From assembly GCF_001664485.1 (NCBI RefSeq), contig NZ_CP013630.1:2607001-2671000 (forward strand): a stretch of 64,000 bases of DNA, given 5' to 3'. The translations under genes and the position numbers were made by a program. This DNA is from Rhizobium sp. N324. Its GTDB lineage: Bacteria; Pseudomonadota; Alphaproteobacteria; Rhizobiales; Rhizobiaceae. Each line of letters begins with the position of its first letter. The stretch's first letter is position 1. The notes under the pieces are model-generated. The model was not told the origin of the DNA and ran no database searches. It worked only from the letters and a program-made list of their open reading frames with translations. Positions 53,037 to 61,462 of this stretch are shown here, in pieces.

Positions 53037-53474
53037 TCAGCCTTTCTGCAACCCGATGCGGGCAATCGCCGCCGTCGCATGCGCGGATTTGATCTTGCCG
53101 AGCAAGAATTCCGCATCCGGGCCGATGGCCGCCAGTGCCGCCGATTCCGCCACGCCGTGGCAGCCGACGCGGGCAAAGACGATATCTGAAGGATTTTTGA
53201 GCCGCGGCGTTTCCTCTTCCAGCCGCGGCGCATCGAAGAACAATACGGGCACCGCAAAATGCACGGCGACGGCAAGAATGGCCGGCTCCTGCCTGCGGCT
53301 ATCGATGGAAGCGATAGCCGCGAGATCCCCCTTGCCGATACCAGCCGCCTCAAGCGCGGCAATGGCCAGGGCCAGCAGTTCGGCCGGCGCCGTCCCGCGC
53401 TCGCAGCCGAGCCCGAGCACGTGGCGCCTGACCGTATCGAAGGGCCTAACCGTATCGAAGGGAATGTCACTCAT
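53037..53474 (-). CDS. cobE: Cobalamin biosynthesis protein CobE (CbiG C-terminal-like)
   Basis: The 145-residue protein resembles CobE and the C-terminal domain of CbiG: HVLGLGCERGTAPAELLAL (about residues 18-36), AAIASIDSRRQEPAI (about 53-67) and VGCHGVAESAAL (about 108-119). Its exact step is not settled; it is needed for the aerobic pathway in Pseudomonas denitrificans. The N terminus contains a small tandem duplication (PFDTVR twice). No other cob gene adjoins directly, but it sits between the two large cob blocks. Confidence 0.88.
   Translation of the reverse strand: MSDIPFDTVRPFDTVRRHVLGLGCERGTAPAELLALAIAALEAAGIGKGDLAAIASIDSRRQEPAILAVAVHFAVPVLFFDAPRLEEETPRLKNPSDIVFARVGCHGVAESAALAAIGPDAEFLLGKIKSAHATAAIARIGLQKG
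53431..53462. repeat. 18-bp tandem duplication in cobE
   Basis: ACCGTATCGAAGGG occurs twice, 18 bases apart (53431 and 53449), so residues PFDTVR are doubled in frame near the start of CobE. The unit keeps the frame. It may be a replication-slippage product. Confidence 0.75.
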
Positions 53475-53572
53475 CGAAGCTGCCGAACGTACCCTGCTGT
53501 GTCCTTGCAGCCATTGCAGCTTGAGACGGGAAATGCAACAAAGCCAGCCGAAAGCCCCTCCGGAATACCGTC

Positions 53573-54358
53573 TTGCCTGACATTGCCCTTCATCTGCTTC
53601 TGCTGCTCTGCGCGGCAGCCTTCTTTGCCGGTTTCGTCGATTCGATTGCCGGCGGCGGCGGTCTCATCACCGTTCCCGCCATGCTGATCGCCGGCATTCC
53701 GCCGCTCCAGACGCTTGGCACCAACAAGGTGCAGTCGATCTTCGGCGCCGCTTCGGCAACACTCGCCTATGCCCGCAAGGGCCATGTGCAGCTTCACGAA
53801 CAGCTGCCGATGGCGCTGATGGCGGTCATGGGCGGGGCGCTAGGCGCTGCCCTTGCCACGATCGTGCCCGGACAGATGCTGCAAGCGATCATGCCGGTGC
53901 TGCTGCTGTCGATCGCGATCTTCTTTGCCGTCAAACCGAACCTCAACGACGTCGACACCCATCGCCGCATCACGCCCTTCGCCTTCGGCCTGACGCTGGT
54001 CCCGGCCATCGGCCTCTATGACGGGGTCTTCGGCCCCGGCACCGGTTCCTTCTTCATGCTCGCCTTCGTCACGCTCGCGGGCTTCGGCGTGCTGAAGGCG
54101 ACCGCCCACACCAAGCTCCTCAATCTCGGCTCGAATCTCGGCGCGCTGATCGTCTTCGCAAGCTTCGGCGCGATACTCTGGAAGATCGGCCTGTTGATGG
54201 GCGTTTGCCAGTTCCTCGGCGCGCAGCTCGGTTCGCGGCTCGCCATGCGGATCGGCGCAAAGCTGATCAAGCCGCTGCTGGTGATCGTCTGCGTCGCCCT
54301 TGCCGTCAAACTGCTCGCCGACCCGGCAAATCCGCTGCGCGTCTGGCTCGGCGTCTAG
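53573..54358 (+). CDS. TSUP/TauE-SafE family membrane transporter
   Basis: The 261-residue protein has about seven to eight membrane helices in two repeats. The signature is FAGFVDSIAGGGGLITVPAML (about 18-38), with the second repeat at GLYDGVFGPGTGSFFMLAF (about 142-160). Members move sulfite, sulfoacetate and related anions. It is on the opposite strand to its cob neighbours. A start TTG at 53573 lies 11 bases after CCGGAA. Whether it serves the cobalamin pathway is unknown; position alone is weak evidence. Confidence 0.85.
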   Translation: MPDIALHLLLLLCAAAFFAGFVDSIAGGGGLITVPAMLIAGIPPLQTLGTNKVQSIFGAASATLAYARKGHVQLHEQLPMALMAVMGGALGAALATIVPGQMLQAIMPVLLLSIAIFFAVKPNLNDVDTHRRITPFAFGLTLVPAIGLYDGVFGPGTGSFFMLAFVTLAGFGVLKATAHTKLLNLGSNLGALIVFASFGAILWKIGLLMGVCQFLGAQLGSRLAMRIGAKLIKPLLVIVCVALAVKLLADPANPLRVWLGV

Positions 54359-54391
54359 CCGCCGAACCTAATCTCGTCGTCTTCGAACGCC

Positions 54392-55027
54392 TCAGAATTC
54401 AACGCCCGGCTGGCCCTTGATGCCGGAGCGGAAAGGATGCTTGACGAGTTCCATCTCCGTCACCAGATCGGCGATCTCGATCAATTCCTCTTTGGCGTTG
54501 CGCCCGGTCAGCACGACATGCGTCATGGCGGGCTTCTCGCTCTTCAGGAATTCGACGACCTCGTTGATATCGAGATAGTCGTAACGCAGCGCGATGTTGA
54601 TTTCGTCGAGCAGCACCATGGAATTGCGTTCGTCGCGGATCAGTTCCTTGGCCTTCTCCCAGGCAGCAGAAGCCGCAGCGACGTCGCGGGCGCGGTCCTG
54701 CGTTTCCCAGGTGAAACCCTCGCCCATGGTGTGGAACTGGCAGAGATCGGAAAAATGCGTCTCGATCAGATCCCGCTCGCCGGTCCACATCGCGCCCTTG
54801 ATGAACTGCACGACGGCAGACGGTTTGCCATGAGCGATGTGGCGGAAAATCATGCCGAAGGCAGCCGATGATTTGCCCTTGCCCTTGCCGGTATGGACGA
54901 TGATCAGCCCCTTGCCATCGGTCTTGGTCGCCATGATCTTGTCGCGCGCGGCCTTCTTCTTCGCCATCTTCTCGGCATGGCGCGCATCGTCCTTGGCCGT
55001 TTCGTTGTCCGGGATCTCGTCAGTCAT
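54392..55027 (-). CDS. cobO: Cob(I)yrinic acid a,c-diamide adenosyltransferase (CobA/CobO type)
   Basis: The 211-residue enzyme adenosylates cob(I)yrinate a,c-diamide. It has the P-loop GLIIVHTGKGKGKSSAAFGM (about 39-58), DLCQFHTMGEGFTWETQDRARD (about 92-113, shown in part as F-T-W-E-T-Q) and NSMVLLDEINIALRYDYLD. The first 35 residues are Lys/Ala-rich and probably disordered. Its start overlaps the cobN stop by 4 bases. It ends the cobP-cobW-cobN-cobO operon and converges on the TSUP gene. Confidence 0.94.
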   Translation of the reverse strand: MTDEIPDNETAKDDARHAEKMAKKKAARDKIMATKTDGKGLIIVHTGKGKGKSSAAFGMIFRHIAHGKPSAVVQFIKGAMWTGERDLIETHFSDLCQFHTMGEGFTWETQDRARDVAAASAAWEKAKELIRDERNSMVLLDEINIALRYDYLDINEVVEFLKSEKPAMTHVVLTGRNAKEELIEIADLVTEMELVKHPFRSGIKGQPGVEF

Positions 55028-58000
55028 CGGTTCACCTCATTCTGTTGTTTGGCCAGGTCGAACCGGGCCGAATTGCTGCGCGGCGTCCAGAGGCTGCGGT
55101 CGATCGCCTCAGAGAGCCGCGCCGTCATCTCGTCGAATGCCGCCGGATTCTTTTCCACCATGAAATCGCGCACAGTGGGATCGGTGACGAAAGCCTGATA
55201 GACTGCCTCGAAATGATGGGCGCCGACTGCGCCCGTCGTCGCCGCGAAAGCGAAGAGATAGTCGACCGTGGCGGCGATCTCGGCCGCGCCCTTGTAGCCG
55301 TGGCGCATGACGCCCGATATCCATTTCGGATTGACGACACGCCCGCGCACGACGCGGCCGATCTCCTCCTCCAGCGAACGGATCACCGGCTTTTCCGGTC
55401 TCGAATGATCGTTGTGATAGATCGAGGGACGCGCGCCGGTCAGCTGTTCGGCCGCCGCCGCCATGCCGCCCTCGAACTGGTAGTAGTCATCGCTGTCGAG
55501 CAGGTCGTGCTCGCGATTGTCCTGGTTCTGAACGACGGCCTGCACCGAGCGCAGCCGCTCCTCGAACAGCCCGCGTTCGGCCTTGCCCTCCTCGCCGGCG
55601 CCATAGGCATAGCTGCCCCAGACGAGATAGGCCTCTGCGAGATCGGCCCGCCGCTCCCAGCCCTTTTCGTCGATCAGCGCCTGTAATCCGGCACCATAAG
55701 CGCCGGGCTTCGAGCCGAAGACCCGGTAGCCCGCCCGGCGTTTCGCCGCGGCGGCGTCGAGACCGGCAGCCGCAAGTCTTGCCGCTTCGCCGCACATGCG
55801 GGCTGCGATCGGGTTGTCGGTCTCATCCTCTTCAAGCGCGCCGACAGCGCGGATCGCCCTATCGAACAGCGTGATCTGCTCGGGAAAGGCGTCACGGAAG
55901 AAGCCGGAGATCCGGAGCGTCACGTCGACACGCGGCCGCCCGAGCACAGCCTGCGGTATGATCTCATAGCCGGTGACGCGGCGCGAGCTCATATCCCAGA
56001 GCGGCTTGACGCCGATCAGCGCCAACGCCTGGGCGATATCGTCGCCGCCGGTGCGCATGTTCGACGTGCCCCAGGCCGTCAGCCCGAAGGAGACGGGCCA
56101 GTCGCCGTGATCCTGTACATAGCGGCGGATCAGCAGCTCGGCGGATTTCTTGCCGAGTTCGTAAGCCGCCGGCGTCGGCACCGCGCGGCTGTCGACCGAA
56201 TAGAAATTGCGACCCGTTGGCAAGACATCGGGCCGCCCGCGGGTCGGGGCGCCGGAGGGGCCAGGGGCCACGAAGCGGCCGTCGAGGCCGGAAAGCAGGC
56301 CTGATATCTCAGCCGCGCCGCAGGCAAGAATCGAAGGCTTGAGACGGGTCTCGATCTCGAAAAGCACCAATCTGGTTTGGGACCAGAGAGTCGGGCATTC
56401 CATCTCACCGGCAACGAATTTCGCCGCCAGCAGCTCGATCCGCTCGACGGTGTCGCCGTTGGTGCGCCAGGGGGCGTCGAGGAGGCCTGCGAGGATGGCG
56501 GGCCGCGGGCCGGTCCAGAGTGCGGCCATGTCGCAGTCGAGCGGGTCGAAAGAAGGCCCCTCCCCAACCCCTCCCCACAGGTGGGAGGGGCTAGCTGGGC
56601 GCACCGTCTCATCATCAGCTTTCGTAGCCAAGGTTGCCGCGAGCGCAGCGGTAAGTCCCTCCCCCTTGTGGGGAGGGGTTGGGGAGGGGTTTTTCAACAC
56701 ATCCCCCGCAATTGCCCGCTGCAGACTCGCATCCCCACCCTCGCCCAGCCCACGCGGCACCCTGGCCAGCGCCACGGTCAAATCGGTCAGCAGCCGCCCC
56801 TCCGGCGAAACGCCGAACACATGCAGTCCATCGCGAATCTGCATTTCCTTGAGGTCGCAGAGATAGGCATCGAGCTTCTTCAGCGCTTCGCCTTCGCTTT
56901 CGCCGCTCGTTATGCCGGCATCCCGGTCGAGGCCGATATCGGTGACAAGATCGAGGATCTGCCGGCTGAGCAGCCGGATGCGGCGGGGATCGCCGCCGGA
57001 GGCCTCGTAATATTCGTCGACGAGCGCTTCCAGATCCTTGAGCGGCCCATAGCTCTCGGCCCGGGTCAAAGGCGGCGTCAGGTGATCGATGATGACGGCG
57101 GCAGCCCGGCGCTTGGCCTGACTGCCCTCGCCCGGATCGTTGACGATGAAGGGATAGAGATGCGGCAGCGGCCCGAGGATGGCCTCGGGATAACAGGTCT
57201 CCGACAGCGCCAGTGCCTTGCCCGGCAGCCATTCGAGATTGCCGTGTTTGCCCATATGAATGACCGCGTGGGCGCCGAATTTTCCCCGCAGGAAGGCGTA
57301 GAAGGCAAGATAACCGTGTGGCGGCACGAGATCCGGCGAATGGTAGCTCTCCTTCGGATCGATATTATAGCCGCGCGCCGGCTGAATGCCGACGAGAACG
57401 CCACCGAAGCGGGCAAAAGGCAGGACGAAGGCGCCGTCGCGAAAATACGGATCGTTCCCGGGATCGCCCCAACGGGCCCTGACCTCATCCTGAATCTGAT
57501 TGGGAAGAGACGCCAGGAAGCTGTTGTAGAGACTCAGGGATAACGTCTCGCGGATGACGCGGCCGTCATGTCCCGAATTGGTCGGTCCTTCCATCAAATG
57601 CCGGATCAGCGTGTCGCCATCGGCCGGAATATCGGAGAGCGGGTAACCCGCTGCTTCCATCGCGCGAAGCACCTGGATGCTGCCGGCCGGCGTATCCAGG
57701 CCGACCCCGTTGCCGAGCCGGCCGTCGCGGTTCGGGTAGTTCGCCATGACGAGCGCGATGCGCCGGTCGTGTGCCGGCGTGGCGCGCAGCCGCGCCCAGT
57801 TGGCCGCGAGTTCCGCCGTATAGCGCACCCGGCCGGCGACTGGTTCGCTGGCGACAATGTTGGTTTCGACAGCCGCATCGTAACGCGCCGCCGTCTTGAA
57901 GGAGACCGCCCGCGCCAGCACCCGGCCGTCGACTTCGGGCAGCGCCACGTTCATGCCGAGATCGCGCGCCGACAGGCCTTGCGACGAAGCTGCCCATGCC

Positions 58001-58911
58001 TCCCGCGACGAGGCCGACAGGATTGCCTGCAGCACCACCGCCCCATTCGCCTCCAGCACCGTCGGCTGCCGGTCGGCACCGGGCGCGGAGACGGCAAAGC
58101 CGGTCGTGTTGATCACAACATCAGGTTTCAGCGCTGAAAACACGCTTTCGAGAATGCCGGTCGAGACGGGATCCTTGAGGCTATAGGCAAAGACCGGCAG
58201 CGGCCGGAGGCCCTGCGCCTGCAAGGCTTCGATCAGCGCCTCGATCGGCCCGGTTTCGCCGCTCTGCACGAGGGCGCGGTAGAAGCTGATGGCGACGATT
58301 GGCCCCACCGCCACCTTCTCCGCCGAATGTGTCACCCGCCGCCACTCCTCGACCCCGATCAGCCCCCGCCCCGGCCACCAGAGGCCGGCCTTCATCAAAG
58401 GCACCGCCGGTGCTGGCTTTTCCGCGCCCGACAGCATCGCCCCGGCATAATCAAGAAAGGCGCGCGCATTGGCATCGCCGCCCTCGATCAGATAGGTCCA
58501 GAGCGCGTTGAGTTCGTCGAGCCCGACATTCGAAAACGGCGTCAACCCCGCATCCGGCCTGGCATCGCCGGGCAATACCGCAATCAGCGCGCCATTGCGG
58601 GCCGCACAAGCATGCAGTGCCTCCAGCGCATAATGGAAATAGCTGGCGCCCCCGAGCGCCCGCACGATGATGAGCCTGGCATGCCGCGCCGTGCGCTCGA
58701 CATAGGTATCGACCGACATCGGGTGCTTGAGGCTCATGAGACTGGCGAGCCGCAGCGAATGCGGGCCACCGCAGGCGCGATGGGCGGCTGCGATTGCCGC
58801 CAACTCGCTGTCGGCGGCCGACAGGCACAGGATATCGCCCGGCGTCTGGCCGAGGTCGATCGCCTCCTCGCCGTCGCTGATCGTTCCCTGCTGGGCCAGA
58901 AGCAGATGCAT
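55024..58911 (-). CDS. cobN: Cobaltochelatase subunit CobN with an in-frame repeat insertion
   Basis: CobN is the large subunit of the ATP-dependent aerobic cobaltochelatase (with CobS/CobT-type AAA partners, encoded elsewhere). The 1295-residue protein has the typical HMGKHGNLEWLPGKALAL (about 555-572), SFDPLDCDMAALWTGPRP and WGTSNMRTGGDDIAQALAL (about 960). About 45 extra residues (around 745-790, KNPSPTPPHKGEG...SHLWGGVGEGPS) are encoded by a palindromic repeat that sits in frame. The start ATG 58911 begins MHLLLAQQGTISDGEEAI; it is 4 bases after cobW. Confidence 0.94.
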   Translation of the reverse strand: MHLLLAQQGTISDGEEAIDLGQTPGDILCLSAADSELAAIAAAHRACGGPHSLRLASLMSLKHPMSVDTYVERTARHARLIIVRALGGASYFHYALEALHACAARNGALIAVLPGDARPDAGLTPFSNVGLDELNALWTYLIEGGDANARAFLDYAGAMLSGAEKPAPAVPLMKAGLWWPGRGLIGVEEWRRVTHSAEKVAVGPIVAISFYRALVQSGETGPIEALIEALQAQGLRPLPVFAYSLKDPVSTGILESVFSALKPDVVINTTGFAVSAPGADRQPTVLEANGAVVLQAILSASSREAWAASSQGLSARDLGMNVALPEVDGRVLARAVSFKTAARYDAAVETNIVASEPVAGRVRYTAELAANWARLRATPAHDRRIALVMANYPNRDGRLGNGVGLDTPAGSIQVLRAMEAAGYPLSDIPADGDTLIRHLMEGPTNSGHDGRVIRETLSLSLYNSFLASLPNQIQDEVRARWGDPGNDPYFRDGAFVLPFARFGGVLVGIQPARGYNIDPKESYHSPDLVPPHGYLAFYAFLRGKFGAHAVIHMGKHGNLEWLPGKALALSETCYPEAILGPLPHLYPFIVNDPGEGSQAKRRAAAVIIDHLTPPLTRAESYGPLKDLEALVDEYYEASGGDPRRIRLLSRQILDLVTDIGLDRDAGITSGESEGEALKKLDAYLCDLKEMQIRDGLHVFGVSPEGRLLTDLTVALARVPRGLGEGGDASLQRAIAGDVLKNPSPTPPHKGEGLTAALAATLATKADDETVRPASPSHLWGGVGEGPSFDPLDCDMAALWTGPRPAILAGLLDAPWRTNGDTVERIELLAAKFVAGEMECPTLWSQTRLVLFEIETRLKPSILACGAAEISGLLSGLDGRFVAPGPSGAPTRGRPDVLPTGRNFYSVDSRAVPTPAAYELGKKSAELLIRRYVQDHGDWPVSFGLTAWGTSNMRTGGDDIAQALALIGVKPLWDMSSRRVTGYEIIPQAVLGRPRVDVTLRISGFFRDAFPEQITLFDRAIRAVGALEEDETDNPIAARMCGEAARLAAAGLDAAAAKRRAGYRVFGSKPGAYGAGLQALIDEKGWERRADLAEAYLVWGSYAYGAGEEGKAERGLFEERLRSVQAVVQNQDNREHDLLDSDDYYQFEGGMAAAAEQLTGARPSIYHNDHSRPEKPVIRSLEEEIGRVVRGRVVNPKWISGVMRHGYKGAAEIAATVDYLFAFAATTGAVGAHHFEAVYQAFVTDPTVRDFMVEKNPAAFDEMTARLSEAIDRSLWTPRSNSARFDLAKQQNEVNR
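56557..56689. repeat. Palindromic element inserted in frame in cobN
   Basis: The ends are 20-bp perfect inverted repeats (CCCCTCCCCAACCCCTCCCC at 56557-56576 and its complement at 56670-56689). Each end continues into a small 8-bp hairpin. The element of about 133 bp keeps the reading frame open and encodes Pro/Gly-rich ends around an Ala/Thr-rich middle. Its design matches the intergenic element at 47437-47609. Confidence 0.88.
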
Positions 58912-58915
58912 CCGT

Positions 58916-59965
58916 TTATACCAGCGCCTCGATCGCCATCCGCACAGCAGCCTCATCCATCTCATGCAGGCCGATGACGACGAGACGTGTGCCGCGCTGT
59001 TCCCCAGGCGTCCAGGCGCGATCGAAATAGTGGTCGATGCGGCTGCCGACGGCCTGGAGTTGCAGGCGCATCGGCTTGCCGGCAACGTCGACGAAGCCCT
59101 TGAGGCGCAGCACGTCATGGGTTGATATGATGCTCTTCAGCGCCTCGACGAAACTGGCAATATCGGCGACCGGGCCGAGATCGACGACGAAGCTATCGAA
59201 TTCGTCATGATCGTGCGGTGTGCCGTCCTCATGCTCGAGTTCGTGATGCGACTTGCGATTGGCGATATCGTCCTGCGTGCCGATGCCGAGACCGAGCAGG
59301 ATGCCGGCCGGCACCTCGCCGTTCCTCGCCTCGATCATTGCCGGCTTGCGTGCAGTGCGGGAAGCGACCTCGTCGCGCACCCGGCTAAGACCGGCCACGT
59401 CGATCAGGTCGGTCTTGTTGAGCACGATCAGATCGGCGCAGGTGAGCTGATCCTCGAACAGCTCCTCGATCGGGCTCTCGTGATCGAGCGATTCATCCTC
59501 ACTCCGCGCTGCCTCGACAGCATCGTGGTCGTCGGCGAAGCGGCCGGCGGCGACGGCGGCGCTGTCGACCACCGTGATGACGCCATCGACGGTGACCTGG
59601 GTGCGGATGTCAGGCCAGTTGAAGGCCGCGACCAGCGGCTGCGGCAAAGCAAGGCCGGAGGTTTCGATGACGATATGGTCGGGCCGCTGTTCCCGTTCCA
59701 GGAGCTTTGTCATCGTTGGGATGAAGTCGTCGGCAACTGTGCAGCAGATGCAGCCATTGGTCAGCTCGATGATATCGTCCTCGCTGCAGTTTTCTGCGCC
59801 GCAGCCCCTCAGCACCTCGCCGTCGACGCCGAGATCGCCGAACTCGTTGATGATCAGCGCGATCTTCTTGCCGCCGGCATTGGTGAGCAGATTGCGGATC
59901 ATCGTCGTCTTGCCGGCGCCAAGGAAACCGGTGATGACGGTTGCGGGAATTTTCTGCTGGTTCAT
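58916..59965 (-). CDS. cobW: CobW GTPase (COG0523, cobalamin-type)
   Basis: The 349-residue protein is a G3E GTPase with P-loop ITGFLGAGKTTMIRNLL (about 11-27), the metal motif NGCICCTV (about 69-76), the G3-like E-T-S-G-L and NKTD (about 185). A His-rich loop, KSHHELEHEDGTPHDHDE (about 243-260), supports metal binding. CobW is thought to deliver cobalt to the CobN chelatase. It lies between cobP and cobN with 4-base gaps, in the operon under the riboswitch. Confidence 0.95.
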   Translation of the reverse strand: MNQQKIPATVITGFLGAGKTTMIRNLLTNAGGKKIALIINEFGDLGVDGEVLRGCGAENCSEDDIIELTNGCICCTVADDFIPTMTKLLEREQRPDHIVIETSGLALPQPLVAAFNWPDIRTQVTVDGVITVVDSAAVAAGRFADDHDAVEAARSEDESLDHESPIEELFEDQLTCADLIVLNKTDLIDVAGLSRVRDEVASRTARKPAMIEARNGEVPAGILLGLGIGTQDDIANRKSHHELEHEDGTPHDHDEFDSFVVDLGPVADIASFVEALKSIISTHDVLRLKGFVDVAGKPMRLQLQAVGSRIDHYFDRAWTPGEQRGTRLVVIGLHEMDEAAVRMAIEALV

Positions 59966-59969
59966 GGAT

Positions 59970-60494
59970 TTAACCCTTCATTTTCAGCGGCAATCCTGCC
60001 GCGATGAAATAGACTCCGGCGGCCTTTGCCGCGATCATCTGGTGGAGACGGCCGGCATGATCGCGAAAATCCCGCGCCATGCGATTGTCGGGCACGATGC
60101 CGAGGCCGACCTCGTTGGAAACGAAAACGAGCCGCGCCTTCGCGTCAGGCAGGAAATCAGCGAGCGCCGTAAACTCCGCGGTCATATCCCGCTCCTCCAT
60201 CATCAGATTGGTGGCCCAGAGCGTCAGGCAGTCGATCAGCACGATACGCCCCTCGCCGTCGATGGCGGCAAGCTTGCCAACGAGATCGAGCGGCTCCTCA
60301 TGCGTCGTCCAGGAGAGGCCGCGATCGGTCCTGTGCTGGGCAATGCGCGCCTGCATCTCGTCGTCCCAGGCCCGGCCGGTCGCGAGATAGTGGCGGTCGA
60401 GGCCGGTTGAAACGACAAGGTTTTCGGCAAAGCGGGATTTGCCGGAGCGTGCGCCGCCGAGGATAAAGGTGGTGTTGGTCGAAGCGATCGTCAT
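59970..60494 (-). CDS. cobP: Adenosylcobinamide kinase / adenosylcobinamide-phosphate guanylyltransferase
   Basis: CobP (CobU) phosphorylates adenosylcobinamide and adds GMP to give adenosylcobinamide-GDP. The 174-residue protein has the P-loop [15 protein letters not shown] (about 10-24), [15 protein letters not shown] (about 53-67), [12 protein letters not shown] (about 86-97) and [20 protein letters not shown] (about 124-143). It is the first gene after the riboswitch. The ATG 60494 follows GGAG by 9 bases; a TTG two codons upstream is less likely. Confidence 0.95.
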   Translation of the reverse strand: MTIASTNTTFILGGARSGKSRFAENLVVSTGLDRHYLATGRAWDDEMQARIAQHRTDRGLSWTTHEEPLDLVGKLAAIDGEGRIVLIDCLTLWATNLMMEERDMTAEFTALADFLPDAKARLVFVSNEVGLGIVPDNRMARDFRDHAGRLHQMIAAKAAGVYFIAAGLPLKMKG

Positions 60495-60529
60495 ACGCAA
60501 GCGCTCCCGCTAGAGAGGGCGCGGCGGCG

Positions 60530-60692
60530 CCACATCCCTCTTCTCCCCAGCGGGGAGAAGGTGCCGGCAGGCGGTTGAGGGGGTGAGCGGCGAAGCCGCG
60601 AATGCACTGAGCACAAGCGAAGGGCAAAATGACGGAGGCGCCGTGCGGCCCCCTCTTCGGGCCACCTTCTCCCCGCGGGGGAGAAGGGGAAA
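60530..60692. repeat. RIME-like mosaic element in the cobP leader
   Basis: Two hairpins, TTCTCCCCAGCGGGGAGAA (left) and CTTCTCCCCGCGGGGGAGAAG (right), bound a stretch with GTGCCGGCAGGCGGTTGAGG, which matches the wording of the element at 20046-20180. It sits between the riboswitch and cobP, in the transcribed leader. Confidence 0.72.
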
Positions 60693-60789
60693 TCCATACG
60701 CACCACACAAGGCAGCGCCGAATTCAATCGTTCAGCCAAAACAACCTCCGTGCTGGCAGCGGGTCTCTTGCCCAGGGTTGGGCTTCTCG

Positions 60790-61155
60790 CCCGGCACGAA
60801 TGGCAGGTCTCCTGGCTCGCGGTTGTCGGCCGCAATCGGGGCAGACCGGAAACCGGTCGCCCCTGATCGTGCCGGCGGATCTGCCTCGCCTTCCCGGCCG
60901 CATCGGTGAAGAGGTGGACGATTCGTAGAAATAGAGGCGTCCGACCCCGGTTGATCACAATGCATGTCCAGTGGCTTTTCCGGCATGTCGCCCGCCCTGC
61001 CCGCCTGCACCATTGCAGACTGCCGGCCGGAAGGGCTGGATGCCGGATGGAAGACCCTGACCGCTCTACAGTCGCGGGGTCGGCTGTGATGAAGGCGCCC
61101 GGTTTGGGTCCGCCCCGTCACATTCCCTTTTCATCCGGAAAGGCATAACACCGAT
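60790..61155 (-). promoter_or_regulatory. Cobalamin riboswitch with a long internal insertion
   Basis: On the minus strand the element has GAAAAGGGAATGTGACGGGG (61118-61137, J-region), CAGCCGACCCCGCGACTGTA (about 61069-61088) and, near its 3' end, the B12 box GCCAGGAGACCTGCC (60802-60816). These are the conserved blocks of cobalamin riboswitches. Between the second and last block, some 250 bases intervene, more than in most examples. It should shut down cobP-cobW-cobN-cobO when adenosylcobalamin is plentiful. The outer borders are approximate. Confidence 0.88.
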
Positions 61156-61160
61156 CCGGA

Positions 61161-61237
61161 ACCATCCGTTATATCCGAGGATGGTCAGATGACCATCCTC
61201 GTGGGATGGCCAAACGACCATCCGTTGAGGGATGGTT
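61161..61237. promoter_or_regulatory. Cluster of GGATGG/CCATCC inverted repeats
   Basis: Six copies of GGATGG or CCATCC occur in about 77 bases. Two form clear palindromes: GAGGATGGTCA-GA-TGACCATCCTC split as arms of 11 (61177-61187 and 61190-61200), and ACCATCC-N6-GGATGGT (61217-61236). The cluster lies just upstream of the riboswitch (minus) and upstream of the ClC gene (plus). It could be a multi-site operator. I know of no named regulator for it. Confidence 0.45.
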
Positions 61238-61462
61238 AGGCAAGCCTGGGGATGGAGTCAACGGCCTTGGTGTGACTGCGAAGCTGGCCGGCCGAAAGAG
61301 GGTGTCGCATAAAAACGACTTATTCTAGCTAGAAAGTCTTCTTAGATCAGTAGCTTACGTCATAAAAATTTAGCCCGACCGCCGGGTTTTTGCCGCAATT
61401 CCATCGCAAGCGGACAGCACCCCCGCCCTTGACCGGGCCTCTCTCCGCCTAGTTGTCTAGCC

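Noticed and set aside
61161..61237. Replication origin with iterons
   Set aside because: No replication gene, no AT-rich melting region and no DnaA boxes are nearby; a regulatory cluster fits better.
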